DNA of 64,000 bases from Bacillus sp. CH140a_4T (GCF_008923725.1 NZ_WBPF01000013.1:806001-870000), one strand, 5' to 3'. Numbered from the stretch's first letter, positions 37,935 through 47,031 are shown. The notes: generated by a model from the letters alone, not told the origin. Made by a program: numbers and translations.

Positions 37935-38648
37935 ATGCAACCCGCTACACAACTTTCTAATGAACAGAAATACTCTATGTCATGGGGACAATTTATTAGC
38001 TCCGTTTTATTCGCTTTTTTCGGAACCGGACTTATTACTGTGTTCCTCGCAATGCCCTTAACAATTTATACAGCTGGTCTTACAGATAAAAAACAAATTG
38101 CCCTGTATGAATCTATTGCAAATACTGCAAGTATCGTATTACAACTAGCCGTGTTGTTATTCTTCATTTTTAAATTCGAACCCGCAAAAAAATTACTACT
38201 ACAATCTTTTAACTTTAAAGCACTTAAAGAATGGCGTACATACGTATACTTACTTCTTTTCTTCGCTATAAACATTATACTCAATTACATATTGTTAAAT
38301 TATGTGTTCCAAGACGCAACAAAGCAGCAATCTTCCGCATTAAACTTAGACGTTTTTAAACAGTATCAAATATTATTACTTCTCGGTTTCGCAATACTTA
38401 CACCAATTTTTGAAGAGCTTATTTTCCGTGGCTTTATACTTCGCTTCTTCTCAGAGCGCTTTCCATTTTCGATTGCAGCCATCATAACAAGTTTCTTCTT
38501 CGGTATCGCTCATACATACTCACTTGGAGTAATGGTAATTACTTTCTTCATGGGATTATTAATGGCTATTTTATGTAAAAAAACAAAATCCATTATTCCG
38601 GCTATGTTATTTCATATTATGAATAATATGTTAGCATTCTTGAGTTAA
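37935..38648 (+). CDS. CPBP-family intramembrane metalloprotease
   Basis: The 237-residue protein has about six to seven helices and the Abi/CAAX motifs in order: Glu160-Glu161-x3-Arg165 (EELIFRGF), His193 (FFGIAH) and His227 (HIMNN). These form the glutamate/histidine active site of type II CAAX-prenyl-endopeptidase-like enzymes. In Bacillus such proteins serve in bacteriocin self-immunity or membrane proteolysis. No bacteriocin genes are adjacent. AAAGAGGTG precedes the ATG. Confidence 0.82.
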   Translation: MQPATQLSNEQKYSMSWGQFISSVLFAFFGTGLITVFLAMPLTIYTAGLTDKKQIALYESIANTASIVLQLAVLLFFIFKFEPAKKLLLQSFNFKALKEWRTYVYLLLFFAINIILNYILLNYVFQDATKQQSSALNLDVFKQYQILLLLGFAILTPIFEELIFRGFILRFFSERFPFSIAAIITSFFFGIAHTYSLGVMVITFFMGLLMAILCKKTKSIIPAMLFHIMNNMLAFLS

Positions 38649-38678
38649 AAAGAGGTATCATCACGATACCTCTTTTAT
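38648..38678 (+). terminator. Terminator after CPBP protease gene
   Basis: A 12-bp stem (38648-38659 with 38665-38676) with a five-base loop and T tail. Confidence 0.85.
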
Positions 38679-38789
38679 TAATTCGTATCATTACTTCTCA
38701 TTTCTATCAATTTATACACATTTATTAATAATACCTAAAATAAACCTTATGTAGTAAAATATAACTCATTACATAGAAGGAGATTACAT

Positions 38790-39161
38790 ATGTTTAGCTT
38801 ACTTTGGATTGTTTATATGCCACTTCTTGTTTTATGTGGATTTTTCGGTGGTATTTTTTTAATTGTTACTAGCATGAAACATCGTAAATTATTTGTTGGT
38901 TTAATGGGGCTACTTAGCCTATCCTTCGTCACACTACCTTTTGTTTTTTTAAGTACAGGGATTAATATCGATACAATCTTCCCTATTCCAACTTCTCTAT
39001 ACTGGACGCTATTTTCTTTAACTGGATTATTCGCAGGATTAAGTGGATTACAAGCAAAAATTAAAAGTATACGTAATATGGGATTCATTATTTTTATCGC
39101 TGGAATATTAGGGGTTATCTTCTGGGTACTTATGTCTGTAGGGGATTCATTCTATATATAA
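38790..39161 (+). CDS. Four-helix membrane protein of unknown function (123 aa)
   Basis: ATG with GAAGGAGA upstream. Four hydrophobic helices cover most of the 123 residues, with a short basic loop (MKHRKLF) after helix 1. Family not recognised. It is followed closely by another small membrane frame and an unknown cytoplasmic protein, possibly one accessory unit. Confidence 0.6.
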   Translation: MFSLLWIVYMPLLVLCGFFGGIFLIVTSMKHRKLFVGLMGLLSLSFVTLPFVFLSTGINIDTIFPIPTSLYWTLFSLTGLFAGLSGLQAKIKSIRNMGFIIFIAGILGVIFWVLMSVGDSFYI

Positions 39162-39199
39162 TATTTTTTAGAACCCCATAAATCGGAGGTAATACAGAA

Positions 39200-39313
39200 G
39201 TGTTCGGAATATTAACTTGGATGATTTTAGCTCTTACTTTAATGCTATGCGCATTTATCGTTAGCAGTTTTTTAATCATTGTTGGCATTACACAGGTAAA
39301 AAGAAATATATAG
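39200..39313 (+). CDS. Single-helix membrane peptide, possibly truncated (37 aa)
   Basis: GTG start with CGGAGGT eight bases upstream opens a 37-residue frame: one long hydrophobic helix and a short basic end (TQVKRNI). Its stop is closely overlapped by a second frame (ACA GGT AAA from about 39292) that continues KYIAVKTAVQ through SAGGVTLGE to a stop at about 39400. This suggests a frameshift or a recombination junction rather than a complete gene. Confidence 0.45.
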   Translation: MFGILTWMILALTLMLCAFIVSSFLIIVGITQVKRNI

Positions 39314-39388
39314 CTGTAAAAACAGCCGTACAAGTTACAACATCAATGGGTGTTTCACCTAATGGTTCTTCTGCGGGAGGAGTTACAC

Positions 39389-40015
39389 TTGGAGAATAAA
39401 ATAAAAGGGGTAAGTTCGTATGGTAAATTCCATGTGTTTAATACTTTTATTTATCAATGGTTTAAATCTAAAGTAAATGAGGGACATACATTAGTCTCCT
39501 ATATTCCTTTTATTACAAATGAGAGTCAAGTTGATGAAATGCGTCCATTCTTTGAGGAAGTAGAAGTGAATGTAGAAGATAATGATATTCAAACATCTCA
39601 TATGACACATGAGGCAATGGATTTGATTTATAAAACATTAGTTGATAAAGAATGGGATTCTTCTTATTCAGATATTTTTTCCTTTTTTAATGATGAAGCA
39701 AATAAATTTGCTGTGTTAGATTTTGATTCTTTGCATAAAAAAAGAGAAATTTTTTTTTATCGGAGAGGTTCAAGTGCCCCATTAAAATTTGATGATTTTA
39801 TATCCAATCTAAAGGTTGCAGATGAAAATGCGGAAAATTTTGAGGATGAAGGTACATTTTTATTCCCACCACCACTTATCGTAAATGAAGAAAAGATAAA
39901 TAAAATGATGGATTATTTATCTAAATTTGGCATCACTGTTAAGATACGTACAGTTTCTACCGATATTAGAGAAGAGTATTGTTTGGACTATATTAGTGTG
40001 AAATTTAATGGTTAA
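39389..40015 (+). CDS. Acidic cytoplasmic protein of unknown function (208 aa)
   Basis: The best start is TTG 39389, with GGGAGGAG seven bases before it. The frame is open 13 codons earlier, but that part overlaps the preceding remnant. The 208 residues are acidic with no membrane segment or signal. The family is not recognised. An orphan cytoplasmic acidic protein just downstream of a gene-tail remnant resembles immunity genes left behind polymorphic toxins, but this is only a contextual guess. Confidence 0.6.
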   Translation: MENKIKGVSSYGKFHVFNTFIYQWFKSKVNEGHTLVSYIPFITNESQVDEMRPFFEEVEVNVEDNDIQTSHMTHEAMDLIYKTLVDKEWDSSYSDIFSFFNDEANKFAVLDFDSLHKKREIFFYRRGSSAPLKFDDFISNLKVADENAENFEDEGTFLFPPPLIVNEEKINKMMDYLSKFGITVKIRTVSTDIREEYCLDYISVKFNG

Positions 40016-40021
40016 AAGTAA

Positions 40022-40050
40022 AAAAGCAGGGAAATTAATTCCCTGCTTTT
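40022..40050. terminator. Bidirectional terminator between unknown gene and efflux pump
   Basis: A 12-bp stem (40022-40033 with 40039-40050) with A and T flanks lies between convergent genes. Confidence 0.85.
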
Positions 40051-41816
40051 CTATTTGGTTTATTGCCTGACGGTAAGAAGAACGATAATACCCAAGCAAT
40101 ACCTGCTAATATCGTTGCAATTAAGAAGGCATCGTTAATACCGTTAATTGCAGATAGCTTTGAAATTTGTCCGAATAATAGCTGCGTGCTCATCGCATCT
40201 CCTGCTTGAGCTGATCCGGCAATCGCTGCTAAACTTTGGCCCATACCGTGTACTTTATCAACTAAAATTGGGTTTGACGTCGTTAACATGTTGCCGTAAT
40301 CTGCTACGTGAGCAGTCGTTTGTTGCGTCATAAGTGTAATTAATATCGCCGTTCCGATTGAACCAGCTACTTGTCTTGACGTATTTTGCGTTGCTGTACC
40401 GTGAGAAATTAATTTCATCGGCAGTGCGTTCATACCAGCTGTCATAATTGGCATCATAATGAAGGACATACCAATCGAACGTATAATATAATCCATCATA
40501 ATAACGCTATATGGTGTATCCATCGATAACGTTGTGAATTCATATGTCGCAAATGTTGTAATGGCTAATCCGACAATTGCTAACGGACGAATACCATACT
40601 TATCAAATAGTTTACCTGCAATAGGTCCCATGATACCCATAATTAATGATCCTGGTAGTAATAATAAACCTGATTCAATCGGTGTGAAACCGCGAATGTT
40701 TTGCAAGTATACTGGAAGCAATAACATACCTCCGAATAATGCCATCGTAACGATTGCATTAATTACTAAAGTAAAAGTAAATACGGGGTATTTAAACACT
40801 TGTAAATCAAGCATTTTATTGTCCGTTGTTAACTCTCTCCAAATAAATACCGCAATACCTACTACACCAATGATAAGCGAAATAACAACCTCTGCACTAG
40901 TCCAACTATTATTTCCTGCTTCACTAAATCCGTACAATAAGCTACCTAATCCAATACTTGAACTAACAACACCGAATACATCTAATTTCGTTTTAGATAC
41001 CGGCTGAGCTAGTGTAAAGAATTTTAAAGATAGGAACGTAATAATTAAACCAATTACAAACATTCCGTAGAACATTAAGTTCCAGCTGTAATTTTCAATT
41101 ACCCAACCTGTTACAGTTGGTCCGATAGCTGGAGCTAAAATCATCGCTACACCTAGTAATCCCATCGCCGCTCCACGCTTATGAGGCGGGAACAATGTCA
41201 TGAAGATATTCATACCAACCGGCATTAAAATACCTGCACCAACCGCTTGAATAACGCGGCCCGTCATCATCATCGTAAAGTTTCCTGAAGTAGCACAAAT
41301 GATAGATCCTACCGTGAAGAATAACATGGCCGCTACGAATAATTTACGATACGTAAATCGTGAAACTAAAAAGGCACTAATCGGTACTAAAATACCATTT
41401 ACAAGCATGAAACCTGTAATTAACCATTGTGCTGTTGAAGTTGATACGTTAAATTCATTCATTAACGGAGGTAATGCAACGTTAATGATTGTTTGATTTA
41501 AAATAGAAACGAACATACCGAGAATTAATACAGCTACAACTGCTTTTACGTTCACATTCTCTGTAGGCGTAAACATTTGTTTTTTCGGCACTTCTTCTTG
41601 CTTCCCTGTTTCTAACTCAACTACATTAGAAATTTCTACTTCTTGCTTTCGTTCAATTTCCTTCTCTTCTGTTTCTACTTTACTTACTTCTATTTTATTT
41701 ACGGCTGGGACTTGTTCTTCTCCCACATTCGTTTTTTTCTTTCGTAAAAGACGATTTACAAGGAAGAAGACGATTATACAAAATAGTGCATATCCTACAA
41801 TTACGATTGAGGACAT
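40035..41816 (-). CDS. DHA2-family multidrug efflux transporter (EmrB/QacA type)
   Basis: The protein has 593 residues, about 80-90 more than usual EmrB. The additional N-terminus has one membrane helix (4-21) and a Lys/Glu-rich stretch (about 22-85). The 14-helix MFS domain then starts near residue 90 with LNQTIINVALPP (motif D1) and a QWLITGFML segment. GGGGGAG precedes the ATG, so the extension is translated. It is downstream of an EmrA-like adaptor gene (12 bp gap) and probably exports toxic organic compounds using protons. TetR control is likely. Confidence 0.88.
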   Translation of the reverse strand: MSSIVIVGYALFCIIVFFLVNRLLRKKKTNVGEEQVPAVNKIEVSKVETEEKEIERKQEVEISNVVELETGKQEEVPKKQMFTPTENVNVKAVVAVLILGMFVSILNQTIINVALPPLMNEFNVSTSTAQWLITGFMLVNGILVPISAFLVSRFTYRKLFVAAMLFFTVGSIICATSGNFTMMMTGRVIQAVGAGILMPVGMNIFMTLFPPHKRGAAMGLLGVAMILAPAIGPTVTGWVIENYSWNLMFYGMFVIGLIITFLSLKFFTLAQPVSKTKLDVFGVVSSSIGLGSLLYGFSEAGNNSWTSAEVVISLIIGVVGIAVFIWRELTTDNKMLDLQVFKYPVFTFTLVINAIVTMALFGGMLLLPVYLQNIRGFTPIESGLLLLPGSLIMGIMGPIAGKLFDKYGIRPLAIVGLAITTFATYEFTTLSMDTPYSVIMMDYIIRSIGMSFIMMPIMTAGMNALPMKLISHGTATQNTSRQVAGSIGTAILITLMTQQTTAHVADYGNMLTTSNPILVDKVHGMGQSLAAIAGSAQAGDAMSTQLLFGQISKLSAINGINDAFLIATILAGIAWVLSFFLPSGNKPNRKAGN

Positions 41817-41828
41817 CTCATCTCCCCC

Positions 41829-42482
41829 TTACTTATGAATACGAACTGTCACATTCATGCCAGGAACAATATTTACTGATTTGCTATGATCTAAAGAAAT
41901 TTTAACTGGTACTACTTGTGTTACTTTCGTATAGTTCGCTGTTGCGTTGCTTGATGGTAACATAGAGAATGTATTCGCTGTTGTTAATCCCACTTGCTCC
42001 ACTTTTCCTGATAACGTTGTATCTGGGTATGCATCTACATACACATCTACATCTTGACCTTTTTGTACATCGTCAACATCTGTTTCTTCAATGTTTGCTG
42101 TTACCCATAAGTTGTTCATATCAAATGCATAAGCAATTGGGCTACCTGCTCCAACGAAAGCATTTGTCGTCGCGTTTGATTGTACAACTGTTGCATTTTG
42201 CGGAATTGTTACGTCTACTGTTTGCTCTCCATTTGCTGCCGCTACAGTAACAGCACCTAATTTATCATTCTCGTTGTAGTTCTTTCCTACTTCAGCTTTC
42301 CAGTCAGTTAATTTACCTGCTACTGGTGATGCAATCGGAATTACTTTTCCATCAATTTTTGCATTTTCTGTTTTCAAATAATTTTCCGCTTGATTGTAAT
42401 AGTAATAACCGCCAATACCGCCGCCAACTAGTACAATTAATGTGATAATGTTGATAATCACCATTCTTCGAAACTGATTCAT
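41829..42482 (-). CDS. HlyD/EmrA-family membrane fusion protein
   Basis: The protein has 217 residues from ATG 42482 (AAGGAGAGG upstream; a further ATG at 42506 overlaps nothing useful). It has one N-terminal helix (about 9-29), a short biotinyl-lipoyl-like hairpin lacking a long coiled coil, and a beta-barrel domain (NNLWVTANIEETDVDDVQKGQ). The short form suits a Gram-positive EmrA with no outer membrane to reach. First gene of the efflux operon. Confidence 0.85.
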   Translation of the reverse strand: MNQFRRMVIINIITLIVLVGGGIGGYYYYNQAENYLKTENAKIDGKVIPIASPVAGKLTDWKAEVGKNYNENDKLGAVTVAAANGEQTVDVTIPQNATVVQSNATTNAFVGAGSPIAYAFDMNNLWVTANIEETDVDDVQKGQDVDVYVDAYPDTTLSGKVEQVGLTTANTFSMLPSSNATANYTKVTQVVPVKISLDHSKSVNIVPGMNVTVRIHK

Positions 42483-42555
42483 TGCATTCCTCTCCTTATA
42501 TCGCATATAATTTTTTCTAAACTATTCACGTCCTTATTGTTTAGACTGTTTAATT

Positions 42556-42570
42556 GTTAATTATATTAAC
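42556..42570 (-). promoter_or_regulatory. Palindromic operator/-10 of the efflux operon
   Basis: The 15-bp palindrome GTTAATTATATTAAC contains TATAAT on the minus strand (42565-42560). Flanking TTGTTTA and TAAACAA half sites echo the operator at 42714-42749, so the TetR regulator may act on both. Confidence 0.5.
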
Positions 42571-42713
42571 TTTTAAACAAAAAAATCACACCATTTACAG
42601 CGTAAACTAAAATATGTCTACCTGCGAGCGGTGCTGATTTCTGAAGGACTATCGTTTATAATTATAAATAATTATTTTGAATCTACAACCAACAATTTAC
42701 GTATGAAATGTCG

Positions 42714-42749
42714 CTTAAACAACAATATAATACCATCGTGTTGTTTAAG
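42714..42749 (+). promoter_or_regulatory. TetR-type operator and promoter of the regulator gene
   Basis: Inverted arms CTTAAACAAC (42714-42723) and GTTGTTTAAG (42740-42749) flank TATAAT at 42726-42731. Binding would block the regulator's own promoter, the usual TetR autoregulation. Confidence 0.65.
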
Positions 42750-42778
42750 TGTGAAAAATTAAACGAGGAGAAGCAAAA

Positions 42779-43396
42779 ATGTCTATTAAAAATACAAATG
42801 ATCCACGTGTAAAGCGGACGAGACAACTCATACAGGATGCTTTTGTCGCTTTAGTAGGCGAAAAAGGGTTTGAAAATGTAACTGTTCAACATATTGCAGA
42901 ACGTGCTCCTGTAAATCGCGCTACGTTTTATAGCCATTACCATGATAAATATGATTTATTAGACAAAAGCATTGAAGAAATGTTAGAGAAGTTAACGGAA
43001 GTAATCAAACCGAAAAATAAAAATAAAGAAGAATTTCAACTTACATTTGATTCACCAAATCCAACCTTTTTAGCTTTATTCGAACATATTGCAGAAAATG
43101 TGAACTTCTATAACGTTATGCTTGGTGATAAAGCCGCTGGAAACTACTCTTATAAAATGATGAAAACAATACAAACACATTTAACATTAAGCTTGTCTAT
43201 TTCACAGCCAGATGATAAAGACCTTATGGTTCCTCGTGATATTTTAATTAGTTATGTGACAGGAGCTCATATCGGGATGATTATGTCATGGTTAAAAAGA
43301 GGGATGATTTATACCCCGCATTTTATGGCCATGCAATTAACTCGTTTAATTATTTTAGGAGCTCATACTGCTGCAGGATTAGAAAGACCTTTTTAA
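42779..43396 (+). CDS. TetR/AcrR-family transcriptional regulator
   Basis: The 205-residue protein has an N-terminal helix-turn-helix (about 12-57: TRQLIQDAFVALVGEKGFENVTVQHIAERA then VNRATFYSHY, the recognition helix). The C-terminal part matches TetR_C_7-type domains. Divergent from the efflux operon and likely its repressor. CGAGGAG precedes the ATG. Confidence 0.85.
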   Translation: MSIKNTNDPRVKRTRQLIQDAFVALVGEKGFENVTVQHIAERAPVNRATFYSHYHDKYDLLDKSIEEMLEKLTEVIKPKNKNKEEFQLTFDSPNPTFLALFEHIAENVNFYNVMLGDKAAGNYSYKMMKTIQTHLTLSLSISQPDDKDLMVPRDILISYVTGAHIGMIMSWLKRGMIYTPHFMAMQLTRLIILGAHTAAGLERPF

Positions 43397-43399
43397 AGC

Positions 43400-43434
43400 A
43401 GAAAAAGCGAAGGAGAATCTCCTTCGCTTTTTCT
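43400..43434. terminator. Bidirectional terminator between tetR-like and M42 peptidase genes
   Basis: A 17-bp perfect inverted repeat (43400-43416 with 43418-43434), of which the innermost bases form the loop, with A and T flanks. Confidence 0.9.
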
Positions 43435-43435
43435 A

Positions 43436-44521
43436 TTAATTAAATGTAATGTTATGTACAGCCTCTTTATCAAGACGTTTAATAACTTCTACAATTAACT
43501 TCACTGCATTCTCATAGTCATCACGGTGTAACATTGCCGCATGAGAATGAATGTAGCGTGTCGCAATCGTAATTGCCATAGACGGAATACCATTTACAGA
43601 AATGTGAATTGCGCCTGCATCCGTTCCACCGCCCGCTACTGAATCATATTGATACGGGATTTGTAGTTCGTCAGCAACATCAACTACAAAGTCACGTAAA
43701 CCTGTATGTCCAATAACAGAAGCATCATATAAAATGATCTGTGGTCCATCGCCCATTTTACTTTGCGCTTCTTTTGCCGTTACACCTGGCGTATCTCCAG
43801 CGATACCAACATCTACTGCGAACGCGATATCTGGTTTAATATAATTCGCAGATGTTTTCGCTCCACGAAGACCAACTTCTTCTTGTACAGTCCCTACGCC
43901 GTATACAATGTTTGGATGCTTTTCATCTTTTAATTGTTTTAATACGTCGATTGCAATTGCACAACCAATTCGGTTATCCCATGCTTTTGCAAGTAACATT
44001 TTTTCATTTTTCATCACTTGGAATTCAAAGTAAGGTACAACTTGATCTCCTGGTCGTACGCCCCACTCCATTGCCTCCTCTTGGCTAGAAGCACCAATAT
44101 CGATGAACATGTCTTTAATATCAACTGGCTTTTTACGCGCTTCTGGCGGTAAGATGTGCGGTGGTTTTGAACCAATTACACCTGTTACATCTCCTTTACG
44201 TGTTACAATTGTCACGCGCTGCGCAAGCATAACTTGTGACCACCAGCCACCAACTGTTTGGAAACGAAGGAAACCTTTGTCATCAATTTGCGTAATCATA
44301 AAGCCAACTTCATCTAAATGACCTGCAACCATAATTTTTGGACCGTTTTCTTCCCCAACTTTTTTCGCAACTAAACTTCCTAAATTATCAGTAGAAAGTT
44401 CGTCCGCAAACGGCTCAATATATTTCTTCATTACTTCGCGTGGTTCACGCTCGTTACCCGCAATACCACGTGCATCTGTTAATTCTTTTAGCATTGTCAA
44501 TGTCGCGTCTAATTTTGTCAT
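43436..44521 (-). CDS. ysdC: M42-family glutamyl aminopeptidase (YsdC)
   Basis: The protein has 361 residues from ATG 44521; a GTG at 44530 overlaps GGAGGGTG. It shows the dinuclear zinc ligands of M42 enzymes: His in AGHLDEVGF, Asp in KAWDNRIG, Glu pair in [10 protein letters not shown], Asp in VDVGIAGD and His in YIHSHAAM. It forms TET-like dodecamers that trim peptides. In B. subtilis ysdC also lies next to the rplT region. Confidence 0.9.
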   Translation of the reverse strand: MTKLDATLTMLKELTDARGIAGNEREPREVMKKYIEPFADELSTDNLGSLVAKKVGEENGPKIMVAGHLDEVGFMITQIDDKGFLRFQTVGGWWSQVMLAQRVTIVTRKGDVTGVIGSKPPHILPPEARKKPVDIKDMFIDIGASSQEEAMEWGVRPGDQVVPYFEFQVMKNEKMLLAKAWDNRIGCAIAIDVLKQLKDEKHPNIVYGVGTVQEEVGLRGAKTSANYIKPDIAFAVDVGIAGDTPGVTAKEAQSKMGDGPQIILYDASVIGHTGLRDFVVDVADELQIPYQYDSVAGGGTDAGAIHISVNGIPSMAITIATRYIHSHAAMLHRDDYENAVKLIVEVIKRLDKEAVHNITFN

Positions 44522-44590
44522 TGCCAACACCCTCCTTTTTCTTGAGTCACTTCATTATACAAAAGGAAATTGAAATATTCAAAAATTAAA

Positions 44591-45082
44591 TCAGTATCCT
44601 TGTGTTTGACGCTGATGATTCACTTCATTTTTATCTAAATATGCCTTTTCAATTTCTTCTTGCTCAAACTCTAGCGCTTGTCCAAGTCGAAGGTAGCTTG
44701 TAAATAATTCAATATAGTTCGTAATAGATGGTTGATCTGTAAAACGAATTACTTTCGCATATGTGTCTAAGAAAATTTCTACTTGCGTTTTATTCGTTTG
44801 TGCACATTTATAGAATAGGAAGTTTTTATCAATACCTAAATCAATTCCGATTGATAAAATAAAATGCAAGCCATCTACGTATTCTTCTAATATTACTTCA
44901 CGTTCTGATGCTGGTTTGTTGCTCCAATATTTAAAACAACGTGTTTCATTTGCAAGTTCTCCAATTTCTACAAGAAGAGCTAACATTTTTTCTTTTAACA
45001 ACTTTTTCGGTTGTAAGTCATGCTCTTTCACAATACGGTCATCTAATTCTTTTTGTAATTTAAATAGTTGTAGTAAGTCCAT
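44591..45082 (-). CDS. Dimeric (all-alpha) dUTPase
   Basis: The protein has 163 residues from ATG 45082 (GGAGGAGG upstream). It shows the all-alpha NTP pyrophosphatase metal site: Glu39, Glu42 (EIGELANETR) with FKYW, then Glu67/Asp70 in EEYVDGLHF. It hydrolyses dUTP to dUMP and keeps uracil out of DNA. A leader of about 245 nt may precede it. Confidence 0.82.
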   Translation of the reverse strand: MDLLQLFKLQKELDDRIVKEHDLQPKKLLKEKMLALLVEIGELANETRCFKYWSNKPASEREVILEEYVDGLHFILSIGIDLGIDKNFLFYKCAQTNKTQVEIFLDTYAKVIRFTDQPSITNYIELFTSYLRLGQALEFEQEEIEKAYLDKNEVNHQRQTQGY

Positions 45083-45399
45083 TCTATTGTCCTCCTCCAA
45101 CATCGCATTTTACGCAACAATGTTGTTTCATCTCAAAGTTCATTATTATTTTTTGTTTCTTATTAATAAGTCAGCCATTTATCTCTTTACAAAATAGCTT
45201 GTCCTTAATTTACAAATACGTTTCAATCATCACTATTAGATTGTTCACTCCGATTGGTGATAGTTAATCATTATCCGGGGATTGTCCACTGATAAAAAAT
45301 TTATTTTATCTGATGAAAGTTCCATATCATCTTTCCATTATAGCAGTGTCGTTTCAGGTAGGAAAGATACTCTTCTTTCCAAAGGGGGATAATTGAAAA
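45083..45399 (-). promoter_or_regulatory. Long upstream region of the dUTPase gene with extended -10
   Basis: No gene is supported here. On the minus strand an extended -10 (TGCTATAAT, core 45342-45337) with no good -35 could start transcription about 250 nt before the dUTPase ATG. The putative leader shows no T-box, terminator or riboswitch signature that I recognise. Confidence 0.35.
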
Positions 45400-45425
45400 A
45401 AGCCAGGAGAATTTTCTCCTGGCTT
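45390..45425 (-). terminator. Second terminator downstream of rplT
   Basis: A 12-bp stem (45400-45411 with 45414-45425) is followed by six T on the minus strand, about 85 bp beyond the first rplT terminator. No gene ends between the two, so it is a backup or ends an unannotated short transcript. Confidence 0.75.
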
Positions 45426-45502
45426 CATATATATTCTTCTATATCGCTATAGCTTTTATATTGATTTTGTCATATCGATAACGACATACTTCTCTTTGCA
45501 TA

Positions 45503-45540
45503 CAAATAAAAAACCTTAGAAGAAAAATCTTCTAAGGTTT
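45503..45540 (-). terminator. Terminator of infC-rpmI-rplT
   Basis: A 13-bp stem (45511-45523 with 45528-45540) followed by TTTTTTATTT on the minus strand, just after rplT. Confidence 0.88.
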
Positions 45541-45551
45541 CAACTAATTAA

Positions 45552-45908
45552 TTAGTTAATGTTGTTTTTTGCAACTGTTGCTAATTCAGCGAAAGCTTTT
45601 TCGTCATGAACAGCTAAGTCAGCAAGCATCTTGCGGTTAACTTCGATGCCAGCATTTTTAAGACCGTGCATTAAGCGGCTGTAAGAAAGACCATTCATAC
45701 GAGCTGCTGCGTTGATACGTGTAATCCATAATTTACGGAAGTCACGTTTCTTTTGACGACGGTCACGGAATGCATACATTAGAGATTTCATAACCTGTTG
45801 GTTAGCAACCTTGAATAATGTACTCTTAGAACCGTAGTAACCTTTTGCTAATTTTATAACTTTTTTACGACGTTGACGAGTAACTGTACCACCTTTTACT
45901 CTTGGCAT
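45552..45908 (-). CDS. rplT: 50S ribosomal protein L20
   Basis: The 118-residue protein begins [23 protein letters not shown], the basic L20 N-terminal arm, followed by the globular RNA-binding part. It is needed for early 50S assembly. L20 also binds its operon leader and represses it, which fits the leader at 46735-46875. Confidence 0.97.
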   Translation of the reverse strand: MPRVKGGTVTRQRRKKVIKLAKGYYGSKSTLFKVANQQVMKSLMYAFRDRRQKKRDFRKLWITRINAAARMNGLSYSRLMHGLKNAGIEVNRKMLADLAVHDEKAFAELATVAKNNIN

Positions 45909-45945
45909 AATATTACCTCCTAATTGTTCTATATATCAGCCGAAC

Positions 45946-46146
45946 TTATTTTAAGTTGTCAAGCATTTGACGAATGCGTTTGAAGTCACCAGCGCTTACT
46001 ACACCAGCTTTACGTAGTTTACGTTTAGCTTTTGTAGATTTGTTAGCGAATAAATGGCTTGTGTAAGCGTGAGAACGTTTCAGTTTACCTGATCCAGTCT
46101 TTTTGAAACGCTTTGCAGAGCCGCGATGAGTTTTTTGTTTAGGCAT
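45946..46146 (-). CDS. rpmI: 50S ribosomal protein L35
   Basis: The 66-residue, very basic protein begins [21 protein letters not shown], as in all L35. It lies between infC and rplT, 21 bp after infC. Confidence 0.97.
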   Translation of the reverse strand: MPKQKTHRGSAKRFKKTGSGKLKRSHAYTSHLFANKSTKAKRKLRKAGVVSAGDFKRIRQMLDNLK

Positions 46147-46167
46147 AGGTATTTCCTCCTCTATCTA

Positions 46168-46683
46168 TTACTTATCGTTTTTCGGTGCTAAAACTAAGAA
46201 CATACTACGTCCTTCCATTTTAGGTTTAGATTCAATTGTACTAACTTCAGCACAAGCTTCTGAGAAGCGATCTAAAACACGTTGACCGATTTCTTTATGA
46301 GTAATGGCACGTCCTTTAAAGCGAATTGACGCTTTAACCTTGTCGCCTTTCTCTAAAAACTTGATAGCATTACGAAGTTTTGTGTTAAAGTCGTGTTCAT
46401 CAATTGTTGGACTTAAACGAACTTCTTTCATGCTAATTACTTTTTGATTTTTGCGCTGTTCTTTTTCTTTCTTCTGTTGCTCAAAGCGGAATTTACCGTA
46501 GTCCATAATGCGGCATACTGGCGGTTTCGCATTTGGAGCAACTAATACTAAATCAAGATTAAGATTTGCAGCTAAGTCTAAAGCGTCATTACGAGACTTG
46601 ATTCCAAGTTGATCGCCATTTGCACCAACTAAACGTACTTCACGTGCACGAATTTGCTCGTTAATCATCATATCCTTGCTAAT
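46168..46683 (-). CDS. infC: Translation initiation factor IF-3 with AUU start
   Basis: The best start is ATT 46683: GGAGGTG lies seven bases before it and the product reads (M)[17 protein letters not shown], 171 residues. An ATG at 46671 gives 167 residues but is too far from the ribosome site. N- and C-terminal IF3 domains are joined by a Lys/Glu-rich helix ([14 protein letters not shown]). AUU start codons are a conserved feature of infC because IF-3 itself rejects them, giving autogenous control. Confidence 0.93.
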   Translation of the reverse strand: MSKDMMINEQIRAREVRLVGANGDQLGIKSRNDALDLAANLNLDLVLVAPNAKPPVCRIMDYGKFRFEQQKKEKEQRKNQKVISMKEVRLSPTIDEHDFNTKLRNAIKFLEKGDKVKASIRFKGRAITHKEIGQRVLDRFSEACAEVSTIESKPKMEGRSMFLVLAPKNDK

Positions 46684-46734
46684 AGTAAGCCACCTCCAAG
46701 GTTTTTTCAGAACATATTTTGTAGTCATAGAACC

Positions 46735-46875
46735 CGACAAAAAAAGTGCGGGCATACGACACCCACACTTGTAAATTCTTAAGTAAGAAATACATTTACC
46801 TGTAAACTGCGAATGCGTCCATCAGGTGAGAAGCGGGTGCTTCTACTTGTTCCACAAAACAATATTCTATTATCC
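46735..46875 (-). ncRNA. L20-type leader of the infC-rpmI-rplT operon with attenuator
   Basis: The roughly 190-nt untranslated leader contains a terminator (stem 46745-46754 with 46760-46769, then seven T) ahead of infC. In B. subtilis L20 binds an upstream structure and promotes termination. Position and terminator match; I did not model the L20-binding fold. Confidence 0.75.
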
Positions 46876-46881
46876 TTGATG

Positions 46882-46910
46882 AGTTTATCATAGGACATGA
46901 CGTCTGTCAA
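46882..46910 (-). promoter_or_regulatory. Sigma-A promoter of infC operon
   Basis: TTGACA (46910-46905), 17 bp, TAAACT (46887-46882) on the minus strand. Upstream 46911-47035 holds nothing else I can name. Confidence 0.7.
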
Positions 46911-47031
46911 GAAGACGCGATGTGTTTTACTAACAACAAGAAATATTGTAACAAACAACTAACATACTTGCAATACTTTTTTATGATAAGTATAGTTTGG
47001 TTATTTTTTCTAGTTTTTCTTTTTTATAATA

